Below, in pieces: positions 33,631 to 43,973 of a stretch of 64,000 nt of DNA. The translations under genes and the position numbers were made by a program. Below the pieces are notes generated by a model. That model was not told the origin of the DNA and made no database searches. It saw only the letters and a program-made list of their open reading frames with translations. The stretch spans positions 142,057,868 through 142,121,867 of the forward strand of contig CM060964.1 in NCBI GenBank assembly GCA_030765045.1, given 5' to 3'. This DNA is from Tenodera sinensis. Lineage: Eukaryota; Arthropoda; Insecta; Mantodea; Mantidae. The number at the start of each line of letters is the position of its first letter. Position 1 is the first letter of the stretch.

Positions 33631-34803
33631 TAAGTTGTAAGCATGAGAGAGCGTAAACTTCCACGGCCGGAGTCAATATATCTAGGAGTTATTTCTGGGC
33701 TGTTATGCCATGGTCTACTGGAGTTTAGGTACCCAGATGTTTCATCCACAACTGTGGCAGACATCTTCAGTGGCGCAATCATAGTTTCCTCGGAGAAGTT
33801 AAAGTGGCGTCTGAAGTGTGGACTGTCTGAGCTACTGTATTTATCCCTCGAGTGGCCTCCGCTGATTGGTCTGGATAGGGGACAGCAGGAGGGAGGGGCA
33901 GGCTTCACCCAAGGTGTTGTTTCCTTCTGATTGGTTCACTTGAATTTCTCCTGTTTTGTGCCATTTCTTGCCTTCAATGACAGGATACCAGTTGCTGTTA
34001 AGTTTCAAAACTTCTTCTTTCTTATTGAAATTGTGGGGATGTTTATAAATTTCAATAGCTTCACGTTGTAGCTGGGCATGGTATTCTATTGTGGAGGATG
34101 AAATGCTTGTGTCCTGGAACTTAGTTATACGTTTGCCCTCTGCTTCAATGGCGTGTTGGGCAACTGCGGACTTATCCGTTTGGCCCAGGCGGCAGCTTCT
34201 TTTGTGTTCAGTGAGTCTGGTGTTGATGCTACGCTGTGTAGTTCCAATGTAAACCGAACCGCAGGAACAGGGCATATGGTATACACAGGCTGATTGCAAG
34301 GGTTCCCGAGGATCTTTAGCTGAGTGCAGTAGATTGTCGAGTTGTTTTGTGGGCTTGAAGACGGTCTTGACACTGTGTCGTTGCAGTATGTGCTGGATAC
34401 GATCAGTGACATTCTGGAAATATGGCAGGAAAACTATGCCGCTATGGTCTAGCTCGTCTGTTTTTTGTGAAGCAGGTTTTGGCCTGGCAGGATGGCAGGC
34501 TCTTGATTGAGTAACCATTATCTAATAAAGCCTGTTCGAGGTGGCAGAGTTCTTGTTGTAATAAATGTGGCTCGCAAATGCGAGAAGCACAATCTACAAG
34601 TGTCTTAATCACACCTCATTTCTGTCTGGGATGGTGATTTGAGGCCTTATTCAAACAGCGGTCCATATGAGTGGGCTTACAGTACACAGTATGACCAAGA
34701 CGTCCAGAAAAGGTAGCTGTTCATCTTTCTCTTCCTCCATAATGAATTATATGCAGACCATGGCATAACAGCCCAGAAATAACTCCTAGACATAAGTTGT
34801 AAG
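33631..34803 (-). mobile_element. Penelope-like element with GIY-YIG endonuclease domain, 5'-truncated
   Basis: Minus-strand coding at 34518-33841 carries a GIY-YIG domain (CSCGSVYIGTTQRSINTRLTE, HAIEAEGKRITKFQDT), with the C-terminal FNKKEEVLKLNSNWYPVIE common in Penelope-like retroelements. The reverse-transcriptase part is missing. About 40 bp at the left (ctaggagttatttctgggct, then gttatgccatggtct) are an inverted repeat of the right end (34751-34790). AAGTTGTAAG occurs at both flanks (about 33632-33641 and 34794-34803), consistent with a target duplication. Inverted termini and severe 5' truncation are known Penelope traits. Confidence 0.85.
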
Positions 34804-34977
34804 TAAACTGCAGAAGTTTTCATTGTTGGAAATAGAAAAGAAAAAAGGAAGGGAGGAAATGCAAGATTTTTCAGTTGTAAAAGGTATTACTATGGAAATT
34901 ATGTTTCATTTTGGTAATATACACAGAACAATAGTATTTCAGACCTCAGGATTAGCAAATTAATCTTTTTTGTCTAC

Positions 34978-35128
34978 CTTATATGCATCAGGAATGTTTA
35001 CTGGTTCTCCACTTTCAGCCACATAACCAACAATGCCAGTTCCCCAGGGTATTCGAATCTCTTCCTTCTTTTCCATTTCTTGTAGAGTGGAACGGGAACA
35101 GACATCAAAGAGTTTCGACACAAGGTAC
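34978..35128 (-). CDS. Pde11: PDE11 exon (middle of first GAF domain), 151 nt
   Basis: Minus-strand exon with acceptor cattcttcag and donor gtagac. Its first base completes the AG left by the upstream exon (AG+G = Arg). Fifty codons follow: YLVSKLFDVCSRSTLQEMEK through IRIPWGTGIVGYVAESGE to NIPDAYK, ending in phase 0. The IPWGTGIVGYVAESGEP stretch is the conserved core of PDE-type GAF domains. It is contiguous with DDRFN of the next exon, about 19.4 kb away, with no missing segment compared with the PDE11 family as I know it. Confidence 0.94.
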
Positions 35129-36475
35129 CTGAAGAATGAATTTCATTGAAGAATATTTTCAAGAAAGAATATATTCAGCATAAAGAAATAATAGGGTACA
35201 AAGTTTTCATAACACCAGTTAAAATCCAATTTATTTATTTATTTTTTTATTTCTAAGCATTTGTATTTATTTCAAAAAGCCAAACTGAATTATTACTAAG
35301 GCTTGGAAGCTGAGGGAAAATACTTCTCCTTATCAGTGTCTAAAGACAAGGGCCTAACACATATTCAGTTTTGGTCGCTGTAAACCTGAAGATGAGGTTA
35401 TTTTCTGCATTTTCCCTTTTTTCTGCTTTTTTTTTTTTTTTTTTTTTTTTTTCTCCTTTCTTTCTTCCCTTGGCAACTGCATCTTCTTTCAACTACATTT
35501 TTACTGCTCCTTCTCAATTCAAACAAAATGATTTATACAGATTAACTTGAAAGTTTAAATATTATAACCAAAAGAAGCAGCAGTTAGTAGTTTTTGACAC
35601 CATATGTTTCATACCATCAGCATGTTATATTTTTAAACAGAAACATTTGACACTATTTGTAGAGGTCACAAACAAACTGGTTAAATCTACAAAACTTAAA
35701 AGTTGAGGCTTTTATGGCTTCAGTAGCTTTAGGTAGGCAGCAATCTGAATATGTAACTGATTTTGTTCAAATCTGATTGTTTGCATGAGTAAAGATAGTG
35801 TAAAAGTAGTATTTTCAATCAAAACCAGACAAATCAATAGCACGTAAGTAATAATTCAGTATTTATTTGTTTTTCATCAAATTTGGACAAATCCATACTG
35901 TTGCACAGAAGTCCTTCTATTCAAAATCAGTCATTTCCTCATTCTTGTAAAACTTTCTTACTTTACAGTTCCTGCCACTGTGGAGGCACCTAAATGTTTT
36001 CTTCTTGTTGGTGAAATCCTATCACAAGACCTCACTACTTTTTCCCATGTGTGGCATTCCTCAACAACCAACTCAATAATGAAAGCAAGCACTAGAACTC
36101 AGTAAATTGCATTCCTTTTTATTTGCATGTTGGTGCAATGCTTGCCAAGAGAAACGGAGAGTGAAAGCACAGATGTTGAGGATATAGTGACACCAAGAAG
36201 AAACCAAGTGTAGGACCCAAACTGAGTCTAAATGTGTATAAGAAACGACAATAATGAAGGGCACTTGATTTGCAAGGTTAAAGGGATACAGAACTACAGA
36301 TTTGAGGCATTCACTGAAGCATTTTTCAGCCTTACAGAAAGCTTAATAAAATGCCTTTGCAATACAGAAAGCTCTTAGTACATTGCCTTTACAATACAGA
36401 AAGCTTAGTACAATGCTTTTACAATACAAAAAGTGCTGAAAAGAAGAAGAATGTGAACTGATTACTGGAGAAAGA
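35129..36475. other. PDE11 intron sequence
   Basis: AT-rich, with a long T-run at about 35429-35451. A near-tandem sequence containing tttacaatacagaaagct is repeated at about 36345-36440 (three imperfect copies of about 31 bp). No coding feature. Confidence 0.5.
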
Positions 36476-36477
36476 AT

Positions 36478-36900
36478 CAAGTGGGATGGCTCAGGGTGTA
36501 ACATCTGTGGCCCACATTCGGGAGGTCGCAGGTTCGATCCCCATGGCTGCACACTCTGACAGGGGTTTTTCCGTGGTTTCCTCATGTCACTTAGGCGAAT
36601 GCTGGGGTGCATTAATCTCGTCTCCACGAACTCCTTTCCCTTCCTTGTCATCTTTCAGGTTTGGTTGGTAGCACGGTATGTTCTGGTGAGTACACACAGA
36701 TGCCATAGTTCCTTGCACTCTGGAACCCCTTCCCTGACCCTCCTGGAAGTTTTTGGCAAGGGTTACCTCATCGCCCTCTCCCTGATTAGAAGCAACACTT
36801 CGGTTGTGCTCCAGGTGTCAATACCTGTAACTGTTAGGGACTTCTGTACGTCTCTGGGCTTTGCTATCTGACAAGCCTATGGTCTCAATTTGCCTCATCC
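36478..36900 (+). mobile_element. tRNA-derived SINE, family D
   Basis: An A-box-like region (ggatggctcagggtgtaac) and B box (ggttcgatcccc) form the head. They are followed by gggtttttccgtggtttcct and aggcgaatgctggggtgc, motifs I recognise from arthropod SINEs. The 3' border is uncertain; related non-coding sequence continues to about 36900. Confidence 0.65.
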
Positions 36901-38453
36901 CTTCCCCTTGGGAGGGGGAGGGGAGTGGTAGCCTGCAAAAGATATCGGGGTTGCAATGGGTCGAGGTGTCCCCCCTCTGTTTGCACGCACACGTGTGAGA
37001 AAGAATTTGGCAAAAATTGGGCACAAAATACAAGACTGCCATTCTAAGATGGGATAATTAACACAGATGATTTTGAACAGAATGAGGATGATACTGTGCT
37101 AGTACTGCAAGCAATTTAAATCTTGAGTGTGAATGTTTGGAATTAGATCTAGGCCTCCATATTTTAACCAAAGTGCTTCTTGTTCATAACATGTTTATGT
37201 TATTCAGCTTGGTTCACTCTATGATGTACAGCACTATCTTTTTCAAGTAGGGAGTGTATCTAATAGTAAAACCAATAGTGATAAAGGTCTGATTATTTAA
37301 CATTGAATAATTTTGCTAAGTCAAAAGATAAGACCTTTAACTCTTCAAATCACCTTAAAATAGAAACGTTGCTCAAATATGATATATCTTCATAACTTTC
37401 TTTTTTTCAGTTGAATTATTTTCCATTTTGTATATTTACAAGCATTAAGACCATTTACAAAAGTATACACCAAGTAATTTTTTAAACAACATTGTGTTAT
37501 AAACTTGTACTATAATGCAAGCAAAGTAACTCTGTAGTATGATACACTCTGAGAAATAATTTCCTTCATTTCTGATCAAAAACGAAATTTTACTATATAT
37601 TTCCTATCAAAGTCGAATATATCCAACCTTGTGAAATGAAACTGAATAAACCCAAATCTTTTTTCGCACAAACTATAAAAAGAAGTATAAGAAAATATTG
37701 TGTAACATCTGTGTCACTATTGAGTAAAGTGAAGTCTCATTCTAGTTTTTTCTACTTCCTATAAAAATACTTTTTTGAATGTAATCGGTTTTGTTCACAA
37801 CCTCTTCAGTTAAGAGGATAACATTTGGGTGCTACATGATAAATTTAAGTGCATCAAGCTCTCACAGCAGTATGTATGTACAATGTATTCACAGATTGGC
37901 CAGACCGCCCTGTGGTAGCACAGCAGCAGGCAAGGAACGGCGCACCCTCCATCAGTTACACACAAACGACCAGCAAGTCATTGCTACAGAACACTAACTT
38001 ACCTGCATCATAACAGACATTGAAATTGAATGACCTTCAATGTGAACACATTCCCTATGTCTCCGAAAACAATTCTCATTTAATCGCTAAAGTTTATCTT
38101 AATGATTGCCTGCATTTCTCTCGTGATGTTCTTCAATTCTTGTAATGTGTGCAAATTCGATGGCTGCACTTTATTCATTAATGTTCCCCTAAATAAAAAT
38201 CTCATGGTGATAAGTTAGGGGAACGAGGTGGCAATAATCCTTAACTAATTATTCTGCCCCCATACACACTCCCCAATTCATGCACAGAATTCACAGCAGT
38301 GTGCACTGTAGCTGAAATCTGCTGAAACCAACCACACAATCTTTCATTTTTTGTTAGTTGTAGAAAAAAGTTATTTAAAATAGAATTCAGATAAACATGT
38401 GAATCAACTGTTAGGTTGTAAAATATTCTACATGCATTCACTCACACCAAACC

Positions 38454-38714
38454 CCAACTTTTGCACGTCGGTCTGGGTGGCTCAGTTGGTTAGACGCTGG
38501 CTTACTAATCCCAAGGTCGCGGGTTCAAACCCGGCCTAGGCCGATGGTTTTTAAGTGTGCTTAAAAACGACAGCTCCATGTCAGTAGATTTACTGGCATG
38601 TAAAAGAACTCCTGCGGGACGAAATTCCGGCACACCGGCGACGCTGATGTGATCCTGGCAATGACAGCGTCGTTAAACAACAAAATAATTTTAAATTTTA
38701 AACCAACTTTTGCA
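38454..38714 (+). mobile_element. tRNA-derived SINE, family A, copy 2, with 12-bp target duplication
   Basis: SINE body at 38466-38702 flanked by CCAACTTTTGCA at 38454-38465 and 38703-38714. Head A box tggctcagttggttagacgc and B box ggttcaaaccc. The body has aacgacagctccatgtcagt, agatttactggcatgtaaaa and gacgctgatgtgatcctggc. It is more complete than copy 1, which lacks the aacgacagctccatg segment. Confidence 0.93.
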
Positions 38715-38837
38715 GCATGGTGAAAAACTTCATGAAAGTGGGGTTTTTGATCATTGTTTTGGGAGATACAGGGAATGTGTTCATGTTGAAGGTCATCATC
38801 TTCAACATCTGTTATGATACAGGTAAGCCTAATGTAA

Positions 38838-40418
38838 GTTAGTACCAGGGTTGCCAACATTTAAAAGTAAAATTATTGTACCAGCGACTCAAAATTATAG
38901 ATTTAGATTCAAAATTATCGTACATCATAAACCAAATGCTACAACAATAAAAATATCAGTATAACACTTAAGAAAATGTAATAATATTGATGACCTCAAC
39001 CAATATTACAACTTTAGCACTTATGTTTCGCGCACTATTCATCTGAAACTTCATCTTCCTCAACTGCCTTATACAGATGTGCGGCGATACTTTCATCGAC
39101 ATTTATTAACTGTATGGCAGCACTCATGGGAAGCACTGGCTGGCACTCAATTGCGGACAGTTAAGGACGGCGTTCAACCCTGGCTGACCTCCTGCAGGGA
39201 TTCCAGGCGGGCTGAAGTTATTCTAACCCGCCTGAGGATAGGGCACACATGAGCCACACATGGCTACCTTTTGCGTGGTGCCCCGGCGCCTGTCTGTCCT
39301 ACATGTGACATCGAACTGTCTGTCGCACCTATATTACTCAACTGTCCATAATACACTCGTGAGCGCCAGTCTATTGGTCTGGGGTCTACACTAGCCTCTA
39401 TTCTAGGCGACGACCCGGAATCTGTAGCTAAGACTCTACAGTTCGTCGCCGATATTGGCTTCGATAAACAGGTCTGACATGTGTTTTTAGCCTTTTAAAG
39501 AATTCTTTTACATGTTTTAACATCTTGACTTTTTAAACCTCAGACTTGTTTTTCTTTTTAATTTATGATGGATTTTATATTTTAGCAGTTTTATGATATT
39601 TTAGACCTTTTATAGCTCAGATGCTACTGCGTTAATTTAGCATTTTACCCATCTCCTTTAATTTTAATTTTAACTATGTGACTGTGTTTTAGACTTTATG
39701 TTTAACTGCGGGCCCAAATGACCTCGTTGTCGTCGGGCCGTTAAACCCCACACACTCACTCACTCACTCTTCCTCAACTGTTGCAGCATTATACAAATTT
39801 GTTGTTGAAATAAACCTCTACATCTCGGCGACTTGCAGAATTTTGGACCTACCACATTCTTTTACAAGCTGAGACGACAGAATAAGTCCATTTACCGTAT
39901 CTAGTGCCAATCTGTTTCTAATTTTGGTTTTTATTAAACCCACCTAAGAAAAAACTCTTTCACAAGAAGCACTTCTGTGGGGCAATGAAATCACTGATAA
40001 TGCAAAGGCTGCTAGTGCTTTGAAATCAGTATTTCCACCAAGGTGACATGTGTTTAATAGCACTCGAGAAACTGCCAAGTTCTGGCATGTTCTTTACTTC
40101 ACACGGAATATCACTTATTCCGAGTTTTCTGCATTGATCATCAATTTTCTGAACAGTTTCATTGAGATTACCAGATCTGGGTGCACTGGCAATAAGAGGA
40201 TAAAGGGCAGGAAGCTTTGTAGGATTGGAAACGATTACGGGTTGGAGACAGGTCATGAAGGCAAAAGTGGTGTTGCTATTTGTAATTAGTTTCATTTCAC
40301 TGGTGTGACAAACCAGTGAAAGTGATATTTTGCCGGTATCGAACTGTCGAACTATCATACATTCAAATTATCATACACCCCCATAATTATCGTACGAGTT
40401 GGCAGCCCTGGTTAGTAC
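38838..40418 (-). mobile_element. hAT transposon remnant with perfect 8-bp target duplication
   Basis: GTTAGTAC at 38838-38845 and 40411-40418 flanks ends cagggttgccaac and, from the right, cagggctgccaac. These are typical hAT termini. A decayed coding stretch lies on the minus strand (40358-40026: SLSLVCHTSEMKLITNSNTT, FMTCLQPVIVSN, CEVKNMPELG) with stops further along. A LINE 3' fragment (39067-39767) is inserted inside. The element sits in the right inverted repeat of the long-TIR element. Confidence 0.85.
39054..39780 (+). mobile_element. 5'-truncated LINE with 13-bp target duplication
   Basis: TCTTCCTCAACTG at 39054-39066 and 39768-39780 flanks a plus-strand LINE end. It reads PYTDVRRYFHRHLLTVWQHS, AGTQLRTVKDGVQPWLTSCR, RRAEVILTRLRIGHT, a stop, then VCPTCDIELSVAPILLNCP and LGDDPESVAKTLQFVADIGF. 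The 3' untranslated region ends ccgttaaaccccacacactc with an ACTC-type tail. Same family as the LINE at 46860-52102. Confidence 0.9.
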
Positions 40419-40550
40419 AGTAGTTTCTGTTCTGTAGCCATGACTTGTCATATGTTTATGTGTAACTCTACAGAGGGTGTGCTGGACCTTGCCCAGTCCA
40501 GTGTTGCTGCAGGGCAGTCCGGCCAATCTACGAACGAACACACTGTACTA

Positions 40551-41373
40551 TTGAATGTGTATATAACAAGAGTCAATCACTTATACTTCCTTTTAACAAT
40601 CATTGTTGTAATGATATTGATGCCTAATGAAAAGGACTGTATTCATTATTTAAATATACAGCAAGTTCACTATAAAACTTGGTCGGCAGGTGCACGGCCC
40701 ATGTTACCTTTACTGCATCTCCCTGCGCATGCATGCTAACCATCACACATGTGTCAATCTTCTGTTAGATAGGTGTTCTGTGCAGTTCTAGTCCAGTTCA
40801 CACGTAAATAACATTAGGAGTGTTTAGAAGTGTTTAATTCTGTTTGAAGTGTTTTCAAAATTAATCAATAGCAGTATACAGTACAAGGTGTTTATGTACG
40901 ATATGTATGTGCTTACATCATCTTGCAGGGAAGTTGTAAGGTAATTTTAAACTAAATTTCCTGGCATGTGTGTTCCGAGTAGACACACTGTACATTTGCA
41001 CTTGTAAATCAATTGAAGTGGAGGCAATCAACTCGTGATAGGGAAAGAAAGGTAAAACGGTATGTGCTTATGGGACAGAAATTAGACAAAACAAGAGAAA
41101 GATTATAACGGTCACCTCAAATATATCATAGGCGCCCTGCAGAAGACAAAATTAAAACAATATATCATGAGATAAATTAACCCTATAAGGAAGCTGAACT
41201 AATGCATGTGCATGAAAATTTCCTTAGAAGATGCCATAGATGTATTGATGCAGATGGACAGCATTTCCAAAATCTGTGATAAGATAGGTTTCGTGTTTAT
41301 TATGATAATTGTTAGTGTGATTTGAGATTTGACGTCTATGCACATGTGACCAGGAGACTGGCCATGTGACTGC
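40551..41373. other. No feature recognised
   Basis: AT-rich sequence between the long-TIR element and a short tandem repeat; no conserved frame. Confidence 0.45.
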
Positions 41374-41483
41374 CAGCCAAGTCATGCAGTACGTGACCGG
41401 CAGACAGATGGAGGGCCTGCCAGCCAAGTTGTGCAGTACATGACCGGCAGACAGACGGAGGGCCTGCCAGCCAAGTTTTGTAG
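41374..41483. repeat. 47-bp tandem repeat, just over two copies
   Basis: The unit starts gccagccaagttgtgcagta and continues catgaccggcagacagacgg, agggcct. It occurs twice in full, and its beginning occurs a third time (gccagccaagttttg), with few differences. Confidence 0.85.
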
Positions 41484-41724
41484 CATACCTGCTGTTAATT
41501 AAAACTAATTAAATTCCTTCTTTCAATTATTATGTCCTATTTGGGATATTCATAAGTCTTTATATGAGTCATTTTAGGCAATTTAGATTTCTACAACTTC
41601 CAAGCCCTGATTGTCACATTAAATTTCCTATAATATTTATTTAATGCAGGTATTTAATATTTAAAACTCTAGAAACTGGGTCAGCAGAGGTATCATAATG
41701 AACAAATGAGTTAGCACATTACAC

Positions 41725-41875
41725 ACAAGCCATGTGTGGATAATGTTTAAGAGGTGGAATCAGGACTGAAAAATTCAATGCCATAGCCGGGAACCACAGA
41801 TCTTCCATAAGCAGAAGATCCGTGGTTCAAATATCGGCTATGGCATTGAATTTTTCAGTCCTAATTCCACCCCTT
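41725..41875. repeat. Inverted pair of SINE-like fragments
   Basis: Left arm (about 41750-41808: aggtggaatcaggactgaaa, aattcaatgccatagccg, accacagatcttc) and right arm (about 41816-41876: gaagatccgtggttcaaat, cggctatggcattgaatttt, tcagtcctaattccacc) are near-perfect reverse complements with a loop of about 8 bp. The right arm contains a B-box-like ggttcaaat. The left part repeats sequence seen at 16365-16440. Confidence 0.8.
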
Positions 41876-42074
41876 GAAGTCAGCACATGCTGATTAACAG
41901 AATTGAAGCTTTTGCATTTCATAATAAATTATTTCCAAATGTAACCCAGTAGTAAAACGCAATAATAGAATCAGAGAAGATAATTTATGGAACACAAAAG
42001 CAGTCTGCTTTTCTTAAGATACTTTGGCCAGCAATATCAGGTCCATCTTTGCATATTTTTTTATTTTTTTTTTT

Positions 42075-42319
42075 TTAAATTAACGTCCTCCAACATTGTG
42101 TCATATCGGACGAATGAATGGAATGAAAGGGGTGAAATGATGCTCAAATGAGCCAGAGGTCCATGGAGCTTTAAGTTACCCTACATTCGTCTTCTCAGGG
42201 TAGGGAAAACCTCGGAAAAAAACCTTACCCGGATAACTTACCCTAAGCGAGATTCGAACTCGCGACCTCTTGAATGTGAGGCAGACACGCTAACCATCAC
42301 GCTACCAAGGCGGGCACCC
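42075..42319 (-). mobile_element. tRNA-derived SINE, family C
   Basis: On the minus strand from 42319: cgccttggtagcgtgatggt (A box), ggtcgcgagttcgaatctcg (B box region), then a body (ggtaaggtttttttccgagg, acctctggctcatttgagca, atatgacacaatgttggagg) and a T-run on the plus strand near 42058-42076 that serves as the A-tail. The head folds like a tRNA but carries no clear anticodon arm, so it is a SINE rather than a tRNA gene. Confidence 0.8.
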
Positions 42320-42367
42320 CATCTTTGCAGCTCAGTTATTTTCAGTGCATATGAAACATCACATAAT

Positions 42368-42650
42368 GTAACCCCGTGGCACAACAGCCCATCCGGGCCA
42401 AAGCCTGCTGTTTGACTGCTGCATTCCCCACCTCTGCCCACTACAGGCATTATGAGAGGAGTGCAGTACTGGAGGTGGGACCTGGTCAGTGCCCTGGTCG
42501 CTCCCAGTCATTCCTTTTCAATCAAGTAGCTCCTCAATTGGTCCCTCAAGGACTTAACGAGGCTGAGTGCATCCTGGGCTAGGTCTCCCAGCGGGAGAAA
42601 ATCCCTATGCTGAGGCCCTGCTTGGTAAGCAGCAGCTCTATCACTGCATT
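42368..42650 (-). mobile_element. SINE, family G, degenerate
   Basis: Motifs ccccgtggcacaacagccca, attatgagaggagtgcagta, ctggaggtgggacctggtca, agtagctcctcaattggtcc and gagaaaatccctatgc are those of a SINE that I recall from polyneopteran insects. In that family the tRNA-like head lies at the right end. Here the head is eroded (ccctgcttggtaagcagcag). Identification is from memory and not verified. Confidence 0.55.
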
Positions 42651-43243
42651 AAGGAGATGACCAAAACATTGTATAGTTAAATGATTAAAAATTTAGCTAA
42701 GTTTGAAAATATATGTATTTCTCATTCATTCAAAGTAATTAGGTTATCTGACATTCAGGCCCTGATTTCTTTTGCAAAAAAGTCATTAGCTCCACTTAAT
42801 GATGGTTTATATTATTGATATTATTAAGAGTTATATGAAGTTTAAAGGTAGATCCAATATAAGATGTACTTAACTTAGTTAAATATTAGTTTAAATCTAC
42901 CCACTTTGTGCATATTTGTTAGAAACAGCTTTCTGCATACATTTTCTACACACATAGGAATAGAACTTATTTTAAAACAAGTAGTGAAATATACAGTTAT
43001 TCAACAATTAATACAAAGAATCCACATAAAAATATTATGACAAGCTTAAACTCAATTTTGTACCAAGGGATTAATATTAAACAATGGCTGTGTTGCTGCA
43101 ATTTTCAAATTTGATTGAGCTTTCTAACCTCAGTCTATATATGGCCAGTCCAGAAGAAGTATTAAACATAAATTAGCTGATACTGCTTACACTCTCTGCC
43201 CATATTTAACATGATACTATACTTCTAAAGGTTTCTATAATCT
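42651..43243. other. No feature recognised
   Basis: AT-rich intron sequence without identifiable elements. Confidence 0.45.
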
Positions 43244-43453
43244 TCACAAAAGTTAAAGGCATAAGGAGGCAGGCCATACTGCAGACTCCAGCAAATCCTA
43301 AGCTTAACCCTCCTACCAGCGCTGCCAAATGTGGTACATGCATTTCACATGCTCTTATGTACAGAACCTTTGCTGGTACACATACTGCACTTGGCAACAG
43401 CGCTCCGCTTGAGCATTGGCCAGTGTTCACATGCCATTAACTTTTGTGAGCAG
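43244..43453. mobile_element. Putative foldback MITE
   Basis: cttcacaaaagttaaaggca at 43244 pairs with the reverse complement of the right end (atgccattaacttttgtgag, about 43432-43451). A second internal inverted pair, agcgctgccaa and ttggcaacagcgct, lies at about 43319 and 43390. The size of about 210 bp fits a MITE. No target duplication was confirmed. Confidence 0.5.
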
Positions 43454-43832
43454 TATACTTGCAGTAAATATCACCTGAAGCTGCAGCAGTGTGAGAAATT
43501 GAATGAGTGCTGACAAAAGTGGGTTAATCACTTTACCAGAAAAAAGAAAAGTCATCCTCTGCAAATGCCAATAAAACAAATTGTCTGCAGATTCTAGTAC
43601 ACAGAGGAATAAAATAGAAATACAGTCACATTATAGAGTTAGTCAACTGCATGGTCTCATGTCAAGTAAGCTTAATTTTGATACAACAAAACAAAATTAC
43701 TATTTTTCTTAAACTGTTATAAAACTAAAAGATTTGTATCTCAGCATACACATTTCCTTAAAGTTAGCCTAACTATGAGATAAGATGTATTGTAGTTTAT
43801 GTGGTAGATTAAAGCATGTAGCTTATTTATTT
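43454..43832. other. No feature recognised
   Basis: AT-rich sequence left of the Penelope-like palindrome. Confidence 0.45.
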
Positions 43833-43973
43833 CTAAAGATTTCTTCCGGGCTTAAAAGCCATGGTCTGCTGAAGTTTTCAGGTCCAGGTGTTTCGTCCAC
43901 ATCTGCGATGGACATCATCGGTGGCGTAGTCCGAGTCTTCTCGGTGAAGGTTCAGTTACAACAGAATCGTTTA

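Larger units (their letters stand above)
37880..40550 (-). mobile_element. Tc1/mariner-type element with very long inverted repeats
   Basis: The left arm (about 37880-38075) is complementary, with scattered differences, to a right arm made of 38745-38843 plus 40419-40550. Matching blocks include agattggcc, agttacacacaaac, caagtcattgctacagaac, actaacttac, ctgcatcataacag, gaccttcaatgtgaacacat and tccctatgtctcc. The interior on the minus strand reads WFQQISATVHTAVNSVHELG, then PPRSPNLSP and HTLQELKNITREMQ. This is the C-terminal end of a DDE transposase of the mariner/Tc1 supergroup, with stops. A SINE (38466-38702) and a hAT element (38846-40410) are inserted in it. Confidence 0.75.

Noticed and set aside
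42245..42319. Functional tRNA gene on the minus strand
   Set aside because: The tRNA-like head continues into a SINE body with an A-tail; the anticodon arm is not convincing.
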